Notes under the pieces: generated by a model
What the model saw: only the letters and a program-made list of their open reading frames with translations
Told to the model about the DNA's origin: nothing
Databases searched by the model: none
Shown here: positions 42,377 to 51,378 of the stretch, one piece after another
How positions within the stretch are numbered: the stretch's first letter is position 1
How the letters are laid out: each line of letters begins with the position of its first letter
Source of the DNA: an uncultured Alphaproteobacteria bacterium
GTDB lineage: Bacteria; Pseudomonadota; Alphaproteobacteria; Rhodobacterales; Rhodobacteraceae
Assembly (NCBI GenBank): GCA_902556405.1
Contig: CACDWF010000003.1
Coordinates: forward strand, 62,001-126,000
Direction: 5' to 3'
DNA length: 64,000 nt
Program-made: the position numbers and the translations under genes

Positions 42377-43909
42377 TTATAGTGGAATATTGTCATGTTT
42401 TTTCAGTGGGTTTGATAATTTTTTATTCCTTAGGCTGGAAAATGCTCTCGCAATTCTACGCCGTGTATTTCTTGGCATAATGACCTCATCTATAAATCCC
42501 TTTTCAGCCGCAACAAAAGGGTTAGCAAATCTCTCTTCATAAACTTTTCTATGATTTTCTAGCTTTACACTATCACCAAGATCCGCTCTATGTATTATCT
42601 CCACAGCTCCCTTTGCCCCCATAACTGCAATCTCAGCAGTTGGCCAAGCATAATTGAAATCACCTCTAAGGTGCTTAGATGCCATAACATCGTATGCTCC
42701 CCCGTATGCTTTTCTTGTTATAACCGTAACTTTAGGCACTGTAGCTTCTGCGTAAGCGAATAAAAGTTTAGCGCCATGCTTAATTACACCGCCATATTCC
42801 TGTGAGGTGCCAGGTAGAAATCCTGGAACGTCTACGAAAGTTAAGATTGGTATCTCAAATGCATCACAAAAGCGAACAAATCGGGCAGCTTTACGAGAAC
42901 TATCTATATCAAGACAGCCTGCTAGCACCATAGGTTGATTTGCTACAACTCCCACAGTCGACCCATTCACCCTAATAAAACCAACTAAAATGTTCTTTGC
43001 AAATTCCTTCTGAATTTCAAAAAAGTCATTTTCATCAGCTATTTTAATTATCAATTCCTTCATATCATATGGTGTATTGGGGTTTTCAGGAACTAATGTA
43101 TCCAGGGACATTTCTGATCGATTTATGGAGTCGAATACTTCTAGAGTAGGACTTTTGTCAGTATTATTGAGTGGAATAAAGTCGAAAAATCTTCTCACTT
43201 GTTTAAGCACAATGATATCATTGTCATACGCCGCATCAGCAACACTTGATTTGCTGGTATGCGTCTTTGCTCCGCCAAGTTCTTCTGCAGTTACCACTTC
43301 ATTTGTAACAGCTTTTACTACATCTGGACCGGTGACGAACATATAGCTTGAATTTTTTACCATAAAAATAAAATCAGTCATAGCAGGCGAATAAACTGCG
43401 CCGCCGGCACAAGGCCCCATAATTACACTAATTTGTGGAACAACACCGGAAGCCAATGTATTTCTCTTGAATACCTCCGCATATCCAGCGAGAGAAGCTA
43501 CACCCTCTTGTATTCTTGCACCACCGCTATCATTCAATCCGATCACTGGCGCCCTGTTTTGAACGGCCATATCCATAATCTTACAAATCTTTTTTGCGTG
43601 ACTTTCCGATAAAGATCCACCTAAAACAGTAAAATCTTGACTGAAAACATATACCAATCTACCGTTTATAGTTCCCCACCCAGTGACTACACCGTCACCC
43701 GGGATTCTTTGAGTTTCCATACCAAAATCAGTACAATCATGAGTTACAAACATATCAAATTCTTCAAATGAATTCCTATCAAGCAAAACCTCTAAGCGCT
43801 CCCTAGCTGTAAGTTTTCCTTTCTCATGCTGTGCTTCTACCCGATGCTTTCCCCCACCAAGTCGTGCCTCTTCCCTACGTTTCTCAAGTTGCTTTAAAAT
43901 GTTTTCCAT
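42377..43909 (-). CDS. pccB: Propionyl-CoA carboxylase, carboxyltransferase beta subunit
   Basis: 510 residues in two crotonase-like halves: [20 protein letters not shown] at the start, [20 protein letters not shown] and [16 protein letters not shown] for the acyl-CoA half, and [20 protein letters not shown] plus [16 protein letters not shown] for the carboxybiotin half. It transfers carboxyl from PccA's biotin to propionyl-CoA. It is the first gene of the reverse-strand propionyl-CoA operon. Confidence 0.96.
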   Translation of the reverse strand: MENILKQLEKRREEARLGGGKHRVEAQHEKGKLTARERLEVLLDRNSFEEFDMFVTHDCTDFGMETQRIPGDGVVTGWGTINGRLVYVFSQDFTVLGGSLSESHAKKICKIMDMAVQNRAPVIGLNDSGGARIQEGVASLAGYAEVFKRNTLASGVVPQISVIMGPCAGGAVYSPAMTDFIFMVKNSSYMFVTGPDVVKAVTNEVVTAEELGGAKTHTSKSSVADAAYDNDIIVLKQVRRFFDFIPLNNTDKSPTLEVFDSINRSEMSLDTLVPENPNTPYDMKELIIKIADENDFFEIQKEFAKNILVGFIRVNGSTVGVVANQPMVLAGCLDIDSSRKAARFVRFCDAFEIPILTFVDVPGFLPGTSQEYGGVIKHGAKLLFAYAEATVPKVTVITRKAYGGAYDVMASKHLRGDFNYAWPTAEIAVMGAKGAVEIIHRADLGDSVKLENHRKVYEERFANPFVAAEKGFIDEVIMPRNTRRRIARAFSSLRNKKLSNPLKKHDNIPL

Positions 43910-43939
43910 AATCGTCCTTACACGATAATATTTTTAACT

Positions 43940-44680
43940 TCAAAGAGCTTCAAGATCTTCATCTGAAGCCTCAAAGTTGCAAGTAACAGATCTCACGTCA
44001 TCATCGTCTTCCAAGGCTTCGATCAATTTGGCCACTTTTTGTAATTGCTCGACACCTATTTTGATTGGTTCTTTGGCTTTCCATATTATCTTACTACTTA
44101 TATCTCCAAAATGACATTTCTCCATAAAGTTCGCAATGGTGTTTAATTCTTCCGTAGAACAATAAATAAATGCCCTTTGATCATAAAACTCAACATCGTC
44201 TGCCCCTGCATCTATTGCTTTTTCAAAGACTTCATCCTCACTTTGTGCCTTTAGGTCAAATGCGATTAACCCACACTGATCAAATAGGAATCCAACAGAC
44301 CCGCTTTCACCGAGGTTCCCACCATACTTAGTAAATAAAGAGCGCACATTAGATGCTGTTCTATTTCTGTTGTCAGTTAATGCTTCTACTATCACTGCAA
44401 TGCCGCCAGAGGCATAGCCTTCGTATCGAATCTCATCCATATTTTCAAAATCTGAACTTTGAGACTTTTTAATTGCCCGATCTATAACATCTTTTGGCAC
44501 TGAGTTAGATTTTGCCTCTCTTACGGCTAAACGTAATCTAGGGTTTTTTTCTGGATCAGGATCACCCATTTTTGCTGCAACCGTTATCTCCTTGGACAAC
44601 TTGGAGAATAACTTAGATCTGGCCGCATCTTGTCGACCCTTTCTATGCTGAATATTTGCCCATTTACTATGACCAGCCAT
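43940..44680 (-). CDS. yebC: YebC/PmpR (TACO1) family protein
   Basis: About 246 residues; the start is taken at the ATG of [20 protein letters not shown], five codons inside the track ORF, since the family invariably begins there. [20 protein letters not shown] and [20 protein letters not shown] are family segments. The cytoplasmic family includes transcriptional regulators and a factor easing ribosome stalling at proline runs. It follows the YmdB-like gene with a 57-nt gap. Confidence 0.95.
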   Translation of the reverse strand: MAGHSKWANIQHRKGRQDAARSKLFSKLSKEITVAAKMGDPDPEKNPRLRLAVREAKSNSVPKDVIDRAIKKSQSSDFENMDEIRYEGYASGGIAVIVEALTDNRNRTASNVRSLFTKYGGNLGESGSVGFLFDQCGLIAFDLKAQSEDEVFEKAIDAGADDVEFYDQRAFIYCSTEELNTIANFMEKCHFGDISSKIIWKAKEPIKIGVEQLQKVAKLIEALEDDDDVRSVTCNFEASDEDLEAL

Positions 44681-44737
44681 GTAAGTTTGTACCATAAAAA
44701 TTTTTCATAAAACAACAAAAAAAACTATTATCCGTTA

Positions 44738-45541
44738 TTATGCTGAGCGCCCTAAAACTCCGCCGATCCTAATTGCTTTTATCTTTTTTGCCGTACCGTT
44801 TTTATTCAATTCCACTGTTACTCCACAGAGAGTGGCCTCTCCATTTGCTGGTGTAAATCTTCCACTAATTTGATTTTTCAAAAATCTTCGCATTGGTTCG
44901 GCTTTATCCATACCAATGATACTATTATAGTCACCAGACATTCCTGCATCAGACTGAAATGCCGTTCCACTTTCTAAAATTCTTGTGTCTCCTGTAGGCA
45001 CATGTGTATGAGTACCAATTACTAAACTTGCTTTGCCATCACAAAAATGGCCGACGGCCATTTTCTCGGAGGTTGCCTCTGCATGTACATCTACAATTAT
45101 ACAATCCACATTCAGGCCAAGCTTATATTGAGAAAATATATTCTCTAAGAACGGAAATGGGTCAAGGAATTTTTTTTTCATAAACACACGTCCCAAAACC
45201 TGCAACACAAGTATTTTCTTATCATTTACTGAAAAAATTTGCCAGCCTTGCCCAGGACAATCATCTGAATAATTAATTGGTCTAACTATTTGTTTTGTGT
45301 GTGCTAATAAAGGTATTATTTCTTTATTGTCATAGGCATGATCTCCTAGAGTGATGCAATCGACGGAAGCATTCAGCAAATCTTCTGCGTGGTTTGCAGA
45401 TAGTCCCGCTCCAGAAGTGGCATTTTCTGCATTAACCACAACAAAATCAATTTTTTCAGAAGAAACGAATTGATGAAGACTACTCTCTATTTTTTGCCTT
45501 CCTGTTTTCCCAACAATATCACCAAAAAAAGCTACTCTCAT
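44738..45541 (-). CDS. ymdB: YmdB-type metallophosphoesterase
   Basis: A 267-residue calcineurin-like enzyme (TIGR00282 type). MRVAFFGDIVGKTGRQKIES, VVNAENATSGAGLSANHAED, TLGDHAYDNKEI and VIGTHTHVPTGDTRIL carry the metal ligands, with HAEATSEK between. Homologues hydrolyse 2',3'-cyclic nucleotides or cAMP; in alphaproteobacteria the role is unsettled. It lies 23 nt after fthC on the same strand. Confidence 0.92.
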   Translation of the reverse strand: MRVAFFGDIVGKTGRQKIESSLHQFVSSEKIDFVVVNAENATSGAGLSANHAEDLLNASVDCITLGDHAYDNKEIIPLLAHTKQIVRPINYSDDCPGQGWQIFSVNDKKILVLQVLGRVFMKKKFLDPFPFLENIFSQYKLGLNVDCIIVDVHAEATSEKMAVGHFCDGKASLVIGTHTHVPTGDTRILESGTAFQSDAGMSGDYNSIIGMDKAEPMRRFLKNQISGRFTPANGEATLCGVTVELNKNGTAKKIKAIRIGGVLGRSA

Positions 45542-45564
45542 GTTCTAGGTTTCTTCATTTAAAA

Positions 45565-46146
45565 TTATTGGAAATAATCCATTCCTGTTTCAGTTAAAAC
45601 TGCGTCTAGAGGAACATCATGAACCTCTGATGGTAGATCGTGATAACTTTTTTGCCCTGAAAACGCAAGTCCGATATATTTTACTTGCTTATTTCTTCTT
45701 AAATATTTTATTGTTCTATCATAAAAGCCTCCACCATAACCTAGCCTCATTCCCTTTGAGTCATAAGCTAGAAGAGGACAAATAATTAGGTCAGGAATTA
45801 AGGTCTGGTCATTATCAGGTACGGATATTCCGTAATGTCCAATAACCATTTTCTTTCCTGGACGCCAAGGCTTGAATATTAAAGGTTGTTTTTTATTTGT
45901 AACCATTGGCAAGCAAATGGTTTTATTTTTGGTATCAAGATACTCCACCAACGAGAGGGAATTTATTTCGCTATTTATGGGGTGATATAAAGCTACGACA
46001 AAAACAGACTTTTGACCTGAAATCCATTCATGGAAAAAGTGTGTAATTCTTTTGGCATATTCTTCGTGGTGCAAAGCTTCATAGATTTTCCTTCTTTTAC
46101 TAATCGCAATTTTTCTATGTTGTACTTTATCGATTTCAAACAACAA
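45565..46146 (-). CDS. fthC: 5-formyltetrahydrofolate cyclo-ligase
   Basis: A 193-residue ATP-dependent enzyme converting 5-formyl-THF to methenyl-THF. The C-terminal signature GMRLGYGGGFYDRTIKYL and PLLAYDSKGMRL are present, with KRRKIYEAL near the N-terminus. It directly follows 6S RNA, the ssrS-ygfA arrangement widespread in proteobacteria; the transcript of 6S probably reads into it. Confidence 0.93.
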   Translation of the reverse strand: MLFEIDKVQHRKIAISKRRKIYEALHHEEYAKRITHFFHEWISGQKSVFVVALYHPINSEINSLSLVEYLDTKNKTICLPMVTNKKQPLIFKPWRPGKKMVIGHYGISVPDNDQTLIPDLIICPLLAYDSKGMRLGYGGGFYDRTIKYLRRNKQVKYIGLAFSGQKSYHDLPSEVHDVPLDAVLTETGMDYFQ

Positions 46147-46159
46147 ACCACCTCTTTAA

Positions 46160-46321
46160 AAAGGTGAGAACCAGCAAAACCGTAGTTGTTTTATCCTCGA
46201 GAGCCTGAATTAACAGGTGGGCATCGGTTATCAGAGGCCACGACCTTGACAGAGCCAACTCCCTTTCGAGATTTTAAGGCCACTAGGATTAAACTTTTAC
46301 AAGAAAGCCAGAACTCACAAC
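46160..46321 (-). ncRNA. ssrS: 6S RNA (RNA polymerase-binding RNA)
   Basis: No ORF lies between fthC and tRNA-His. The reverse strand reads a structured RNA with closing stem GTGAG/CTCAC, TCCTAGTGGCC, GGGAGTTGGC, GTGGCCTCTG and the 3' end CGGTTTTGCTGGTTCTCACC, which matches the alphaproteobacterial 6S layout as I know it. Its 3' end is 14 nt from the fthC start. 6S binds sigma-70 holoenzyme as an open-promoter mimic. Ends are approximate. Confidence 0.75.
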
Positions 46322-46516
46322 CATGACCATATATAATCTAAAAAAAATTTAAACAAATTTTTAAATTAGCAATTTTTATAGGTCTCATAGGACTTTAAAA
46401 TGAAATAACGCATGTATATCTAGCCACCAAACTAATATTCTAAAATAACTTTGTGTCTTACAAAAAAAGCTGTTAATTAGTTCTTTTTTAACTTACTAAT
46501 TACGGATGTAAGTTAT

Positions 46517-46593
46517 GCCGATGTAGCTCAGTTGGTTAGAGCACTAGATTGTGGATCTAGGGGTCGTTGGTTCGAATCCAACCATCGGTACCA
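46517..46593 (+). tRNA. tRNA-His (GTG), no encoded G-1, A73
   Basis: 77 nt with encoded CCA. Acceptor GCCGATG pairs with CATCGGT (G1-U72 wobble), anticodon loop TTGTGGA gives GTG, T arm GTTGGTTCGAATCCAAC. The nucleotide before G1 is T, and the discriminator is A rather than C, the atypical tRNA-His form known in a clade of Alphaproteobacteria. Confidence 0.94.
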
Positions 46594-46617
46594 CTCTCGA
46601 AAAAATAAGTACACAAT

Positions 46618-47181
46618 ATGGTCAAAATAAATGGAAATGAAATAAGAAAAGGCAATGTTATCGAACATAAGAATGGTTTATGGATTGCAGTGAAAACATC
46701 TCATGTTAAGCCAGGCAAAGGTGGTGCTTTTGCTCAGGTAGAATTAAAAAATATTAGAACAAACTCTAAATTAAATGAACGGTTCAGGTCAGCTGATAAG
46801 ATTGAAAGAGTAAGACTTGAACAAAAGGACTTCCAGTTCTTATATAAAAGTGACGGAGACTTCATATTTATGGATAATGAAACCTTCGAACAAATCACCA
46901 TCAAGGAAGATGCCTTAAACGTCATCACCAATTTTCTTATAGAAGGGTTAGTAGTTCAAATTGAATTTTTTGAAAATGAAGCTTTAAACGTTTCATTGCC
47001 GGAAAAATTGTCCTGCATTGTAAAAGAAACTGAACCTACAATTAAGGGACAAACAGCTGCAAACAGCTCTAAACCAGCAATCCTCGATAACGGTTTGCGA
47101 ATTATGGTTCCGCAATTTATTGCTGAAGGGGAAGCAATAATAGTTTCCACTGAAACATGCGAATATCTTGAGAGATCTTAA
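46618..47181 (+). CDS. efp: Elongation factor P
   Basis: A 187-residue protein (normal 185-190) with three beta domains. VKINGNEIRKGNVIEHKNGL begins the KOW-like domain; HVKPGKGGAFAQVELKN carries the loop whose Lys tip is modified in many bacteria. It enters the ribosomal E site to relieve stalling at polyproline. It is read after tRNA-His by 24 nt and followed by suhB after 18 nt. Confidence 0.97.
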   Translation: MVKINGNEIRKGNVIEHKNGLWIAVKTSHVKPGKGGAFAQVELKNIRTNSKLNERFRSADKIERVRLEQKDFQFLYKSDGDFIFMDNETFEQITIKEDALNVITNFLIEGLVVQIEFFENEALNVSLPEKLSCIVKETEPTIKGQTAANSSKPAILDNGLRIMVPQFIAEGEAIIVSTETCEYLERS

Positions 47182-47199
47182 GCATCACAAAGGCGACTT

Positions 47200-48003
47200 A
47201 TGCAAAACAATACTGCCAATTTGAACGTAATGACAAAAGCTGCGAGGAAAGCTTCTAAATCACTTATAAGAGATTTTAACGAAATCGAAAAGCTTCAGGT
47301 TGTATCAAAAAAAGCAGGTGACTTCGTATCAAAAGCTGATTTGAGAGCAGAAAAGATTATCAAAGAGGAATTACTGTCTGCGCGACCAAATTACGGTTGG
47401 TGCGCTGAAGAAAGTGAGGAAATAGAGGGAGAAGACCCTACCAGGAGATGGATAGTGGATCCATTAGATGGAACAACCAATTTTTTGCATGGCATTCCTC
47501 ATTGGGCAATATCTATCGCTTTGGAACACAAAAAGGAAATCGTTGCAGGAATAATTTACGATCCTATTAAAGATGAATTGTTTTCTGCGCAGAAGGGCGG
47601 TGGGTCTTGGTTAAATGAACAAAGATTAAGAGTATCTAATAGAACTACGTTCCAAGAAATGCTGTTTTCAACAGGTATTCCTTTCGGTCACAATGATAGT
47701 CTAAAAAATTCTCTTTCATCTATTGGTAATCTTATGCCTAGTTGTTCAGGGATAAGAAGAAATGGTGCAGCTGCACTGGATTTAGCATACGTTGCTGCTG
47801 GCAGATTTGATGGCTTTTGGGAACAAAACTTATCTCCCTGGGATATGGCAGCGGGAATAATTCTTGTGAAAGAGGCAGGAGGGATTTTAGAAAGTATAGA
47901 AACAAATAACACCCCCTTGGAGACCGGAAATATTATTTGCTCAAACAATCAGGAGACAGTGTTTAAAAAATTTTCTGAAATTATTAGATCCTCAATCCAC
48001 TAG
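47200..48003 (+). CDS. suhB: Inositol-1-monophosphatase family protein
   Basis: A 267-residue metal-dependent phosphatase of the SuhB type. WCAEESEEIEG, RRWIVDPLDGTTNFLHGIPH and WDMAAGIILVKEAGGILESI are the metal-binding motifs. It hydrolyses inositol or glycerol phosphates; in E. coli SuhB also assists rRNA antitermination. Its 3' end overlaps the converging ygfZ by 12 nt. Confidence 0.93.
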   Translation: MQNNTANLNVMTKAARKASKSLIRDFNEIEKLQVVSKKAGDFVSKADLRAEKIIKEELLSARPNYGWCAEESEEIEGEDPTRRWIVDPLDGTTNFLHGIPHWAISIALEHKKEIVAGIIYDPIKDELFSAQKGGGSWLNEQRLRVSNRTTFQEMLFSTGIPFGHNDSLKNSLSSIGNLMPSCSGIRRNGAAALDLAYVAAGRFDGFWEQNLSPWDMAAGIILVKEAGGILESIETNNTPLETGNIICSNNQETVFKKFSEIIRSSIH

Positions 48004-48792
48004 AGTGAGTGGTTGTCCAAAAACAGTTAATTTCTCCTGTTTGAAATCTTCCTTAATTTTAATCAAACAGTAACTATTAGAGATACTGTAAATTTCTCCC
48101 ACAACCTTGCCATTAAAATAAATTTTTTTGTCCACTTTGTTTTCAGGATTGGCTAAAATACGTCCACAATAAAGTTTATTTTTTAACTTCGCCTTATGTT
48201 TCATTCGGGCAGTCACTTCTTGGCCAATATAACAACCTTTTTTGAAGTCCACACCTTTAATTTTCTCAAAGTTCAACTCTAAAATATATGATTTCTCAGG
48301 GATTAATTCTATACCTGTTTCCGGAATAAGACTTTTTATTCTATTAGTCTCAAACTCCTCAAACCCTCTTCTCTCATTTGTAAACTCCTTTTTGAAATCA
48401 TAACAACGCCAGCCCAAAATATATGCTCTTGGGTCAGCAAAAGAACAGATTTCTTGCTGCACAGAACTCAGCACAACCTGACACGCTTTATCAAAAATAG
48501 TCACATCTGAATTTAGTTTATAAAATTCTAGAAATTTTTTGAAGGCTACAGCTCTAGACTGATGAATGTCGATAAAGAGTTCCTTATTACCCAAAGAAAA
48601 AACAAAAAAATCAAACAAATATTTGCCTTGGGGGGACAAAATCGCAGTGTAAATTATACCCTCTCTCGATACTTTCTCAATATTGTTCGTAGTTAGTGCT
48701 TGTAGAAAATCAATTTTATCCTCTCCTTCTATGGCTAGAGTGGATCTATTATCGTCAACAAAGAAAAAATCAGCAACACCAGTTTTAACCAT
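47992..48792 (-). CDS. ygfZ: Folate-dependent iron-sulfur assembly factor YgfZ
   Basis: A 266-residue GcvT-like protein with the signature KGCYIGQEVTARMKHK, Cys included, and IEGEDKIDFLQALTTNNIEK near the start. YgfZ/IBA57 helps deliver or repair Fe-S clusters with tetrahydrofolate. Its stop overlaps the converging suhB. It follows the ABC exporter gene with an 8-nt overlap on the reverse strand. Confidence 0.93.
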   Translation of the reverse strand: MVKTGVADFFFVDDNRSTLAIEGEDKIDFLQALTTNNIEKVSREGIIYTAILSPQGKYLFDFFVFSLGNKELFIDIHQSRAVAFKKFLEFYKLNSDVTIFDKACQVVLSSVQQEICSFADPRAYILGWRCYDFKKEFTNERRGFEEFETNRIKSLIPETGIELIPEKSYILELNFEKIKGVDFKKGCYIGQEVTARMKHKAKLKNKLYCGRILANPENKVDKKIYFNGKVVGEIYSISNSYCLIKIKEDFKQEKLTVFGQPLTLVD

Positions 48793-50599
48793 CGTTTTTC
48801 TCTTCTACTTGTGATTTGAATAAATTAGAATAAAGAGAATTCTCCAGCAATAATTGACTATGCTTACCCTGTCCCACAATTTTTCCATTGTCCAAAACCA
48901 GTACTTTGTCGCTATCAACTATAGTAGATAATCTGTGCGCTATTGTAATTGTAGTTGAATGTTTTGCAAGATTACTTAAAGATTTTTGAATCAACTCCTC
49001 TGACTTACTGTCTAAGGCCGAGGTTGGTTCATCTAAAAGAAGAAGGGGACTAGCCCTAAGGAAGGCACGGGCTATAGATATTCTTTGGCGTTGCCCCCCT
49101 GATAGGGTTGATCCTCTTGGGCCAACGACTGTGTTTAAACCATCTTTTAACTCATTAGTAAATTCGTCGACATAAGCCATTTTAGCTGCCTCTGTGATTT
49201 CTCCGTCAGAAGCTGTTGGCTTTCCAAATCTTATGTTTTCGAGTATCGTTTCGTCAAACACCATCCCATCTTGACGTACAACAGAAATTAGGGAACGTAG
49301 GTCATTCAAACGAAAGTCTTTAATATTAATTCCGTTAAGCTTTATAAGCCCACTACTTGGGTCTATCAACCTTGTAATAAGATTAAATAAAGTTGTTTTT
49401 CCGCTACCCGAATAGCCAACAATCGCATTTGATGTGCCCTCTTCAATCCCAAAAGTTATATTTTCAAGAACTTTTTTATCTTCATAAGAAAAGTGTACGC
49501 TATCGAAGTCAATTCCTATCTTATCAAATTTTTTTTCAACGCTTGACAATGTTGGAAAAACTATAGATGGTTTTTCCTCAAAAATTTTAAATACGCGTTC
49601 TAAGCTAGCCATGGCAACCTGAATATTACCCGAGACATTACTCAATCTTCTGAGAGGTTCAAAAATTAATGCCATAGCAGTGAAAAAACTCATGAACTCT
49701 CCTATAGTCTTAGACCCTGATGTGATATCGATAGCGCCAAAAACCATTACAGCTAAAAACCCAATTGCCGCTATGACATCAATCATGGCTGGGATACCCG
49801 CCATTCCAGCCTCGAGACGAAGCCTTACTTTATGCGTAAGCTGGAGAATAGCAAAAAATTTGTTGCGTTCACGCCCCTCAGCGCGGTTAAGCTTAATATC
49901 CGTTATGCCGTGGAATATCTCATCCAACCGAACGTTCGCTTTCGACTCATAGTCCCTATTTTCTCCTGCTCTGAATCTTACTAAGCCTTGTAGAAGCAAA
50001 ATTGGTAACACTAAAAATGGAATTCCCAAAAAAGCAATCAACGACCATTTCCAATCGATAAAAAACACAACGGCAAGCAAAGATATTAATGAAAATCCAT
50101 CTCTTCCAATCGTCATAAATGCTTCTCCAACGGACTCAGATAAAGCTTTGCTATCAGCTCTTACCCGATCCATAAGAATACCTGGTGAATTTTTTTGATG
50201 GAACCCAACATCCATATTTAAGAGATGTGCTACCATTCGATCCTGAATAACTTTAATAATTTTCTGGCAAACATTTACTGTCAGAAGCCTGTGAACAAAT
50301 CCTGCTATGGCCCTAACTGAAAAAATGGAAAAGATTACAACTGCAACAATTAAAATGCTTGATGTATCTTTAGAAACCAAAACATTATCAAATAAAAATT
50401 TAATTGAATAAGAAAGCAGCCCCAACATCGAGCCTTCTATTGACATAAAAATCAATGCCGTAGATAGAAGACCGAAATGCTGTCTTACGTATAAACTCCA
50501 GAACCATTTAAAAAGAGGTTTTTTGTCATCTTCAATATTCATATTAATAATTTTATCTGGGAATTTTGAACCAATGAGAATTTTTTCTAAAATCAACAT
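48785..50599 (-). CDS. MsbA-type ABC exporter (fused permease-ATPase)
   Basis: A 604-residue half-transporter. The six-span domain covers about residues 40-330; the ATPase has VGYSGSGKTTLFNLITRL (Walker A), LSGGQRQRISIARAFL, LLLLDEPTSALD and TIAHRLSTI. Members flip lipid A or other lipids across the inner membrane. The track start overlaps the phosphatase gene; the ATG at 50542 (MNIEDDKKPLFKWF) avoids most of that and matches the usual N-terminus. The exact substrate is not determined by sequence. Confidence 0.87.
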   Translation of the reverse strand: MLILEKILIGSKFPDKIINMNIEDDKKPLFKWFWSLYVRQHFGLLSTALIFMSIEGSMLGLLSYSIKFLFDNVLVSKDTSSILIVAVVIFSIFSVRAIAGFVHRLLTVNVCQKIIKVIQDRMVAHLLNMDVGFHQKNSPGILMDRVRADSKALSESVGEAFMTIGRDGFSLISLLAVVFFIDWKWSLIAFLGIPFLVLPILLLQGLVRFRAGENRDYESKANVRLDEIFHGITDIKLNRAEGRERNKFFAILQLTHKVRLRLEAGMAGIPAMIDVIAAIGFLAVMVFGAIDITSGSKTIGEFMSFFTAMALIFEPLRRLSNVSGNIQVAMASLERVFKIFEEKPSIVFPTLSSVEKKFDKIGIDFDSVHFSYEDKKVLENITFGIEEGTSNAIVGYSGSGKTTLFNLITRLIDPSSGLIKLNGINIKDFRLNDLRSLISVVRQDGMVFDETILENIRFGKPTASDGEITEAAKMAYVDEFTNELKDGLNTVVGPRGSTLSGGQRQRISIARAFLRASPLLLLDEPTSALDSKSEELIQKSLSNLAKHSTTITIAHRLSTIVDSDKVLVLDNGKIVGQGKHSQLLLENSLYSNLFKSQVEEKNDG

Positions 50600-51266
50600 A
50601 TCTTTGTGTCATCTCTTCTCTATGGTAACGTTTCTCTACCCAATCCAAAAAGTTAATCCTGTCTTTTTTGAAAGCATGCCTATATTCCATAAGCATAAAG
50701 TCTAATATTCCGGCAGTCCAACCGCCCAGGTGTAAAAACTTAAAGGAAAGTTGCTTTTGAGCTATTTCCACAGATGTATTTAGAACCAATAAGAAATAAA
50801 GAGCTGAACCTAAACCGGCTCTATCAGAGCCTGACTTACAGTGCATCAAAAAAGGTTTTTTAATGGTTTTAAAAACTTCATTTATTTCAAAAATTTTTTC
50901 TTTTTCAGGCAATTTTGATGAGTATAATTTTACGTTGATCAGTTTAATCCCGATCTCCTTACATATATTTTTTTCAATAAAAAATGCTCCTTGGTTAGAC
51001 TCACCTCTAAAATTTATTATAGATTGAATCCCTTTTTCTTTTTGCCATTCCAATATCCGCTTCTCAGAGGGCTGATTAGATCTGAACACTCCGGGCGCTA
51101 TCTGAAAATTATTATGGTATAAAATTCTGAGAAACTCATGGTCTATCCAAAAAGCATGCTTTTCAGCAGATTTCTTATTTGAGGAAGAGAAAGTTTTTTC
51201 TAAATCACTTCTCCAGTTTTCATCAAACTTTTCAAACTTTTGCTTTAAGTTAAACAATATGTTCAT
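50553..51266 (-). CDS. Tyrosine/dual-specificity-type phosphatase
   Basis: A 237-residue cytoplasmic protein with the CX5R loop in FLMHCKSGSDRAGLGSALYF, a general-acid region earlier (INVKLYSSKLPEKEKIFEIN), and IQSIINFRGESNQGAFF, as in bacterial DSP-like phosphatases. FRSNQPSEKRILEWQKEKGI is also a family feature. Substrates in this branch range from proteins to phospholipids and phosphoinositides. It precedes the MsbA-type exporter on the same strand with the coding regions nearly touching, so a lipid-related role is possible but unproved. Confidence 0.82.
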   Translation of the reverse strand: MNILFNLKQKFEKFDENWRSDLEKTFSSSNKKSAEKHAFWIDHEFLRILYHNNFQIAPGVFRSNQPSEKRILEWQKEKGIQSIINFRGESNQGAFFIEKNICKEIGIKLINVKLYSSKLPEKEKIFEINEVFKTIKKPFLMHCKSGSDRAGLGSALYFLLVLNTSVEIAQKQLSFKFLHLGGWTAGILDFMLMEYRHAFKKDRINFLDWVEKRYHREEMTQRYVDFRKNSHWFKIPR

Positions 51267-51378
51267 CCTTTCCCGCGATTAGTATTACAACCCTTCCAAA
51301 CCAGCAAGACTTTTTGATTGCAAATAGCTATAACTTTTGTTTATAGGTTACATTAGTAACCCAAATTGGTGAATAATA

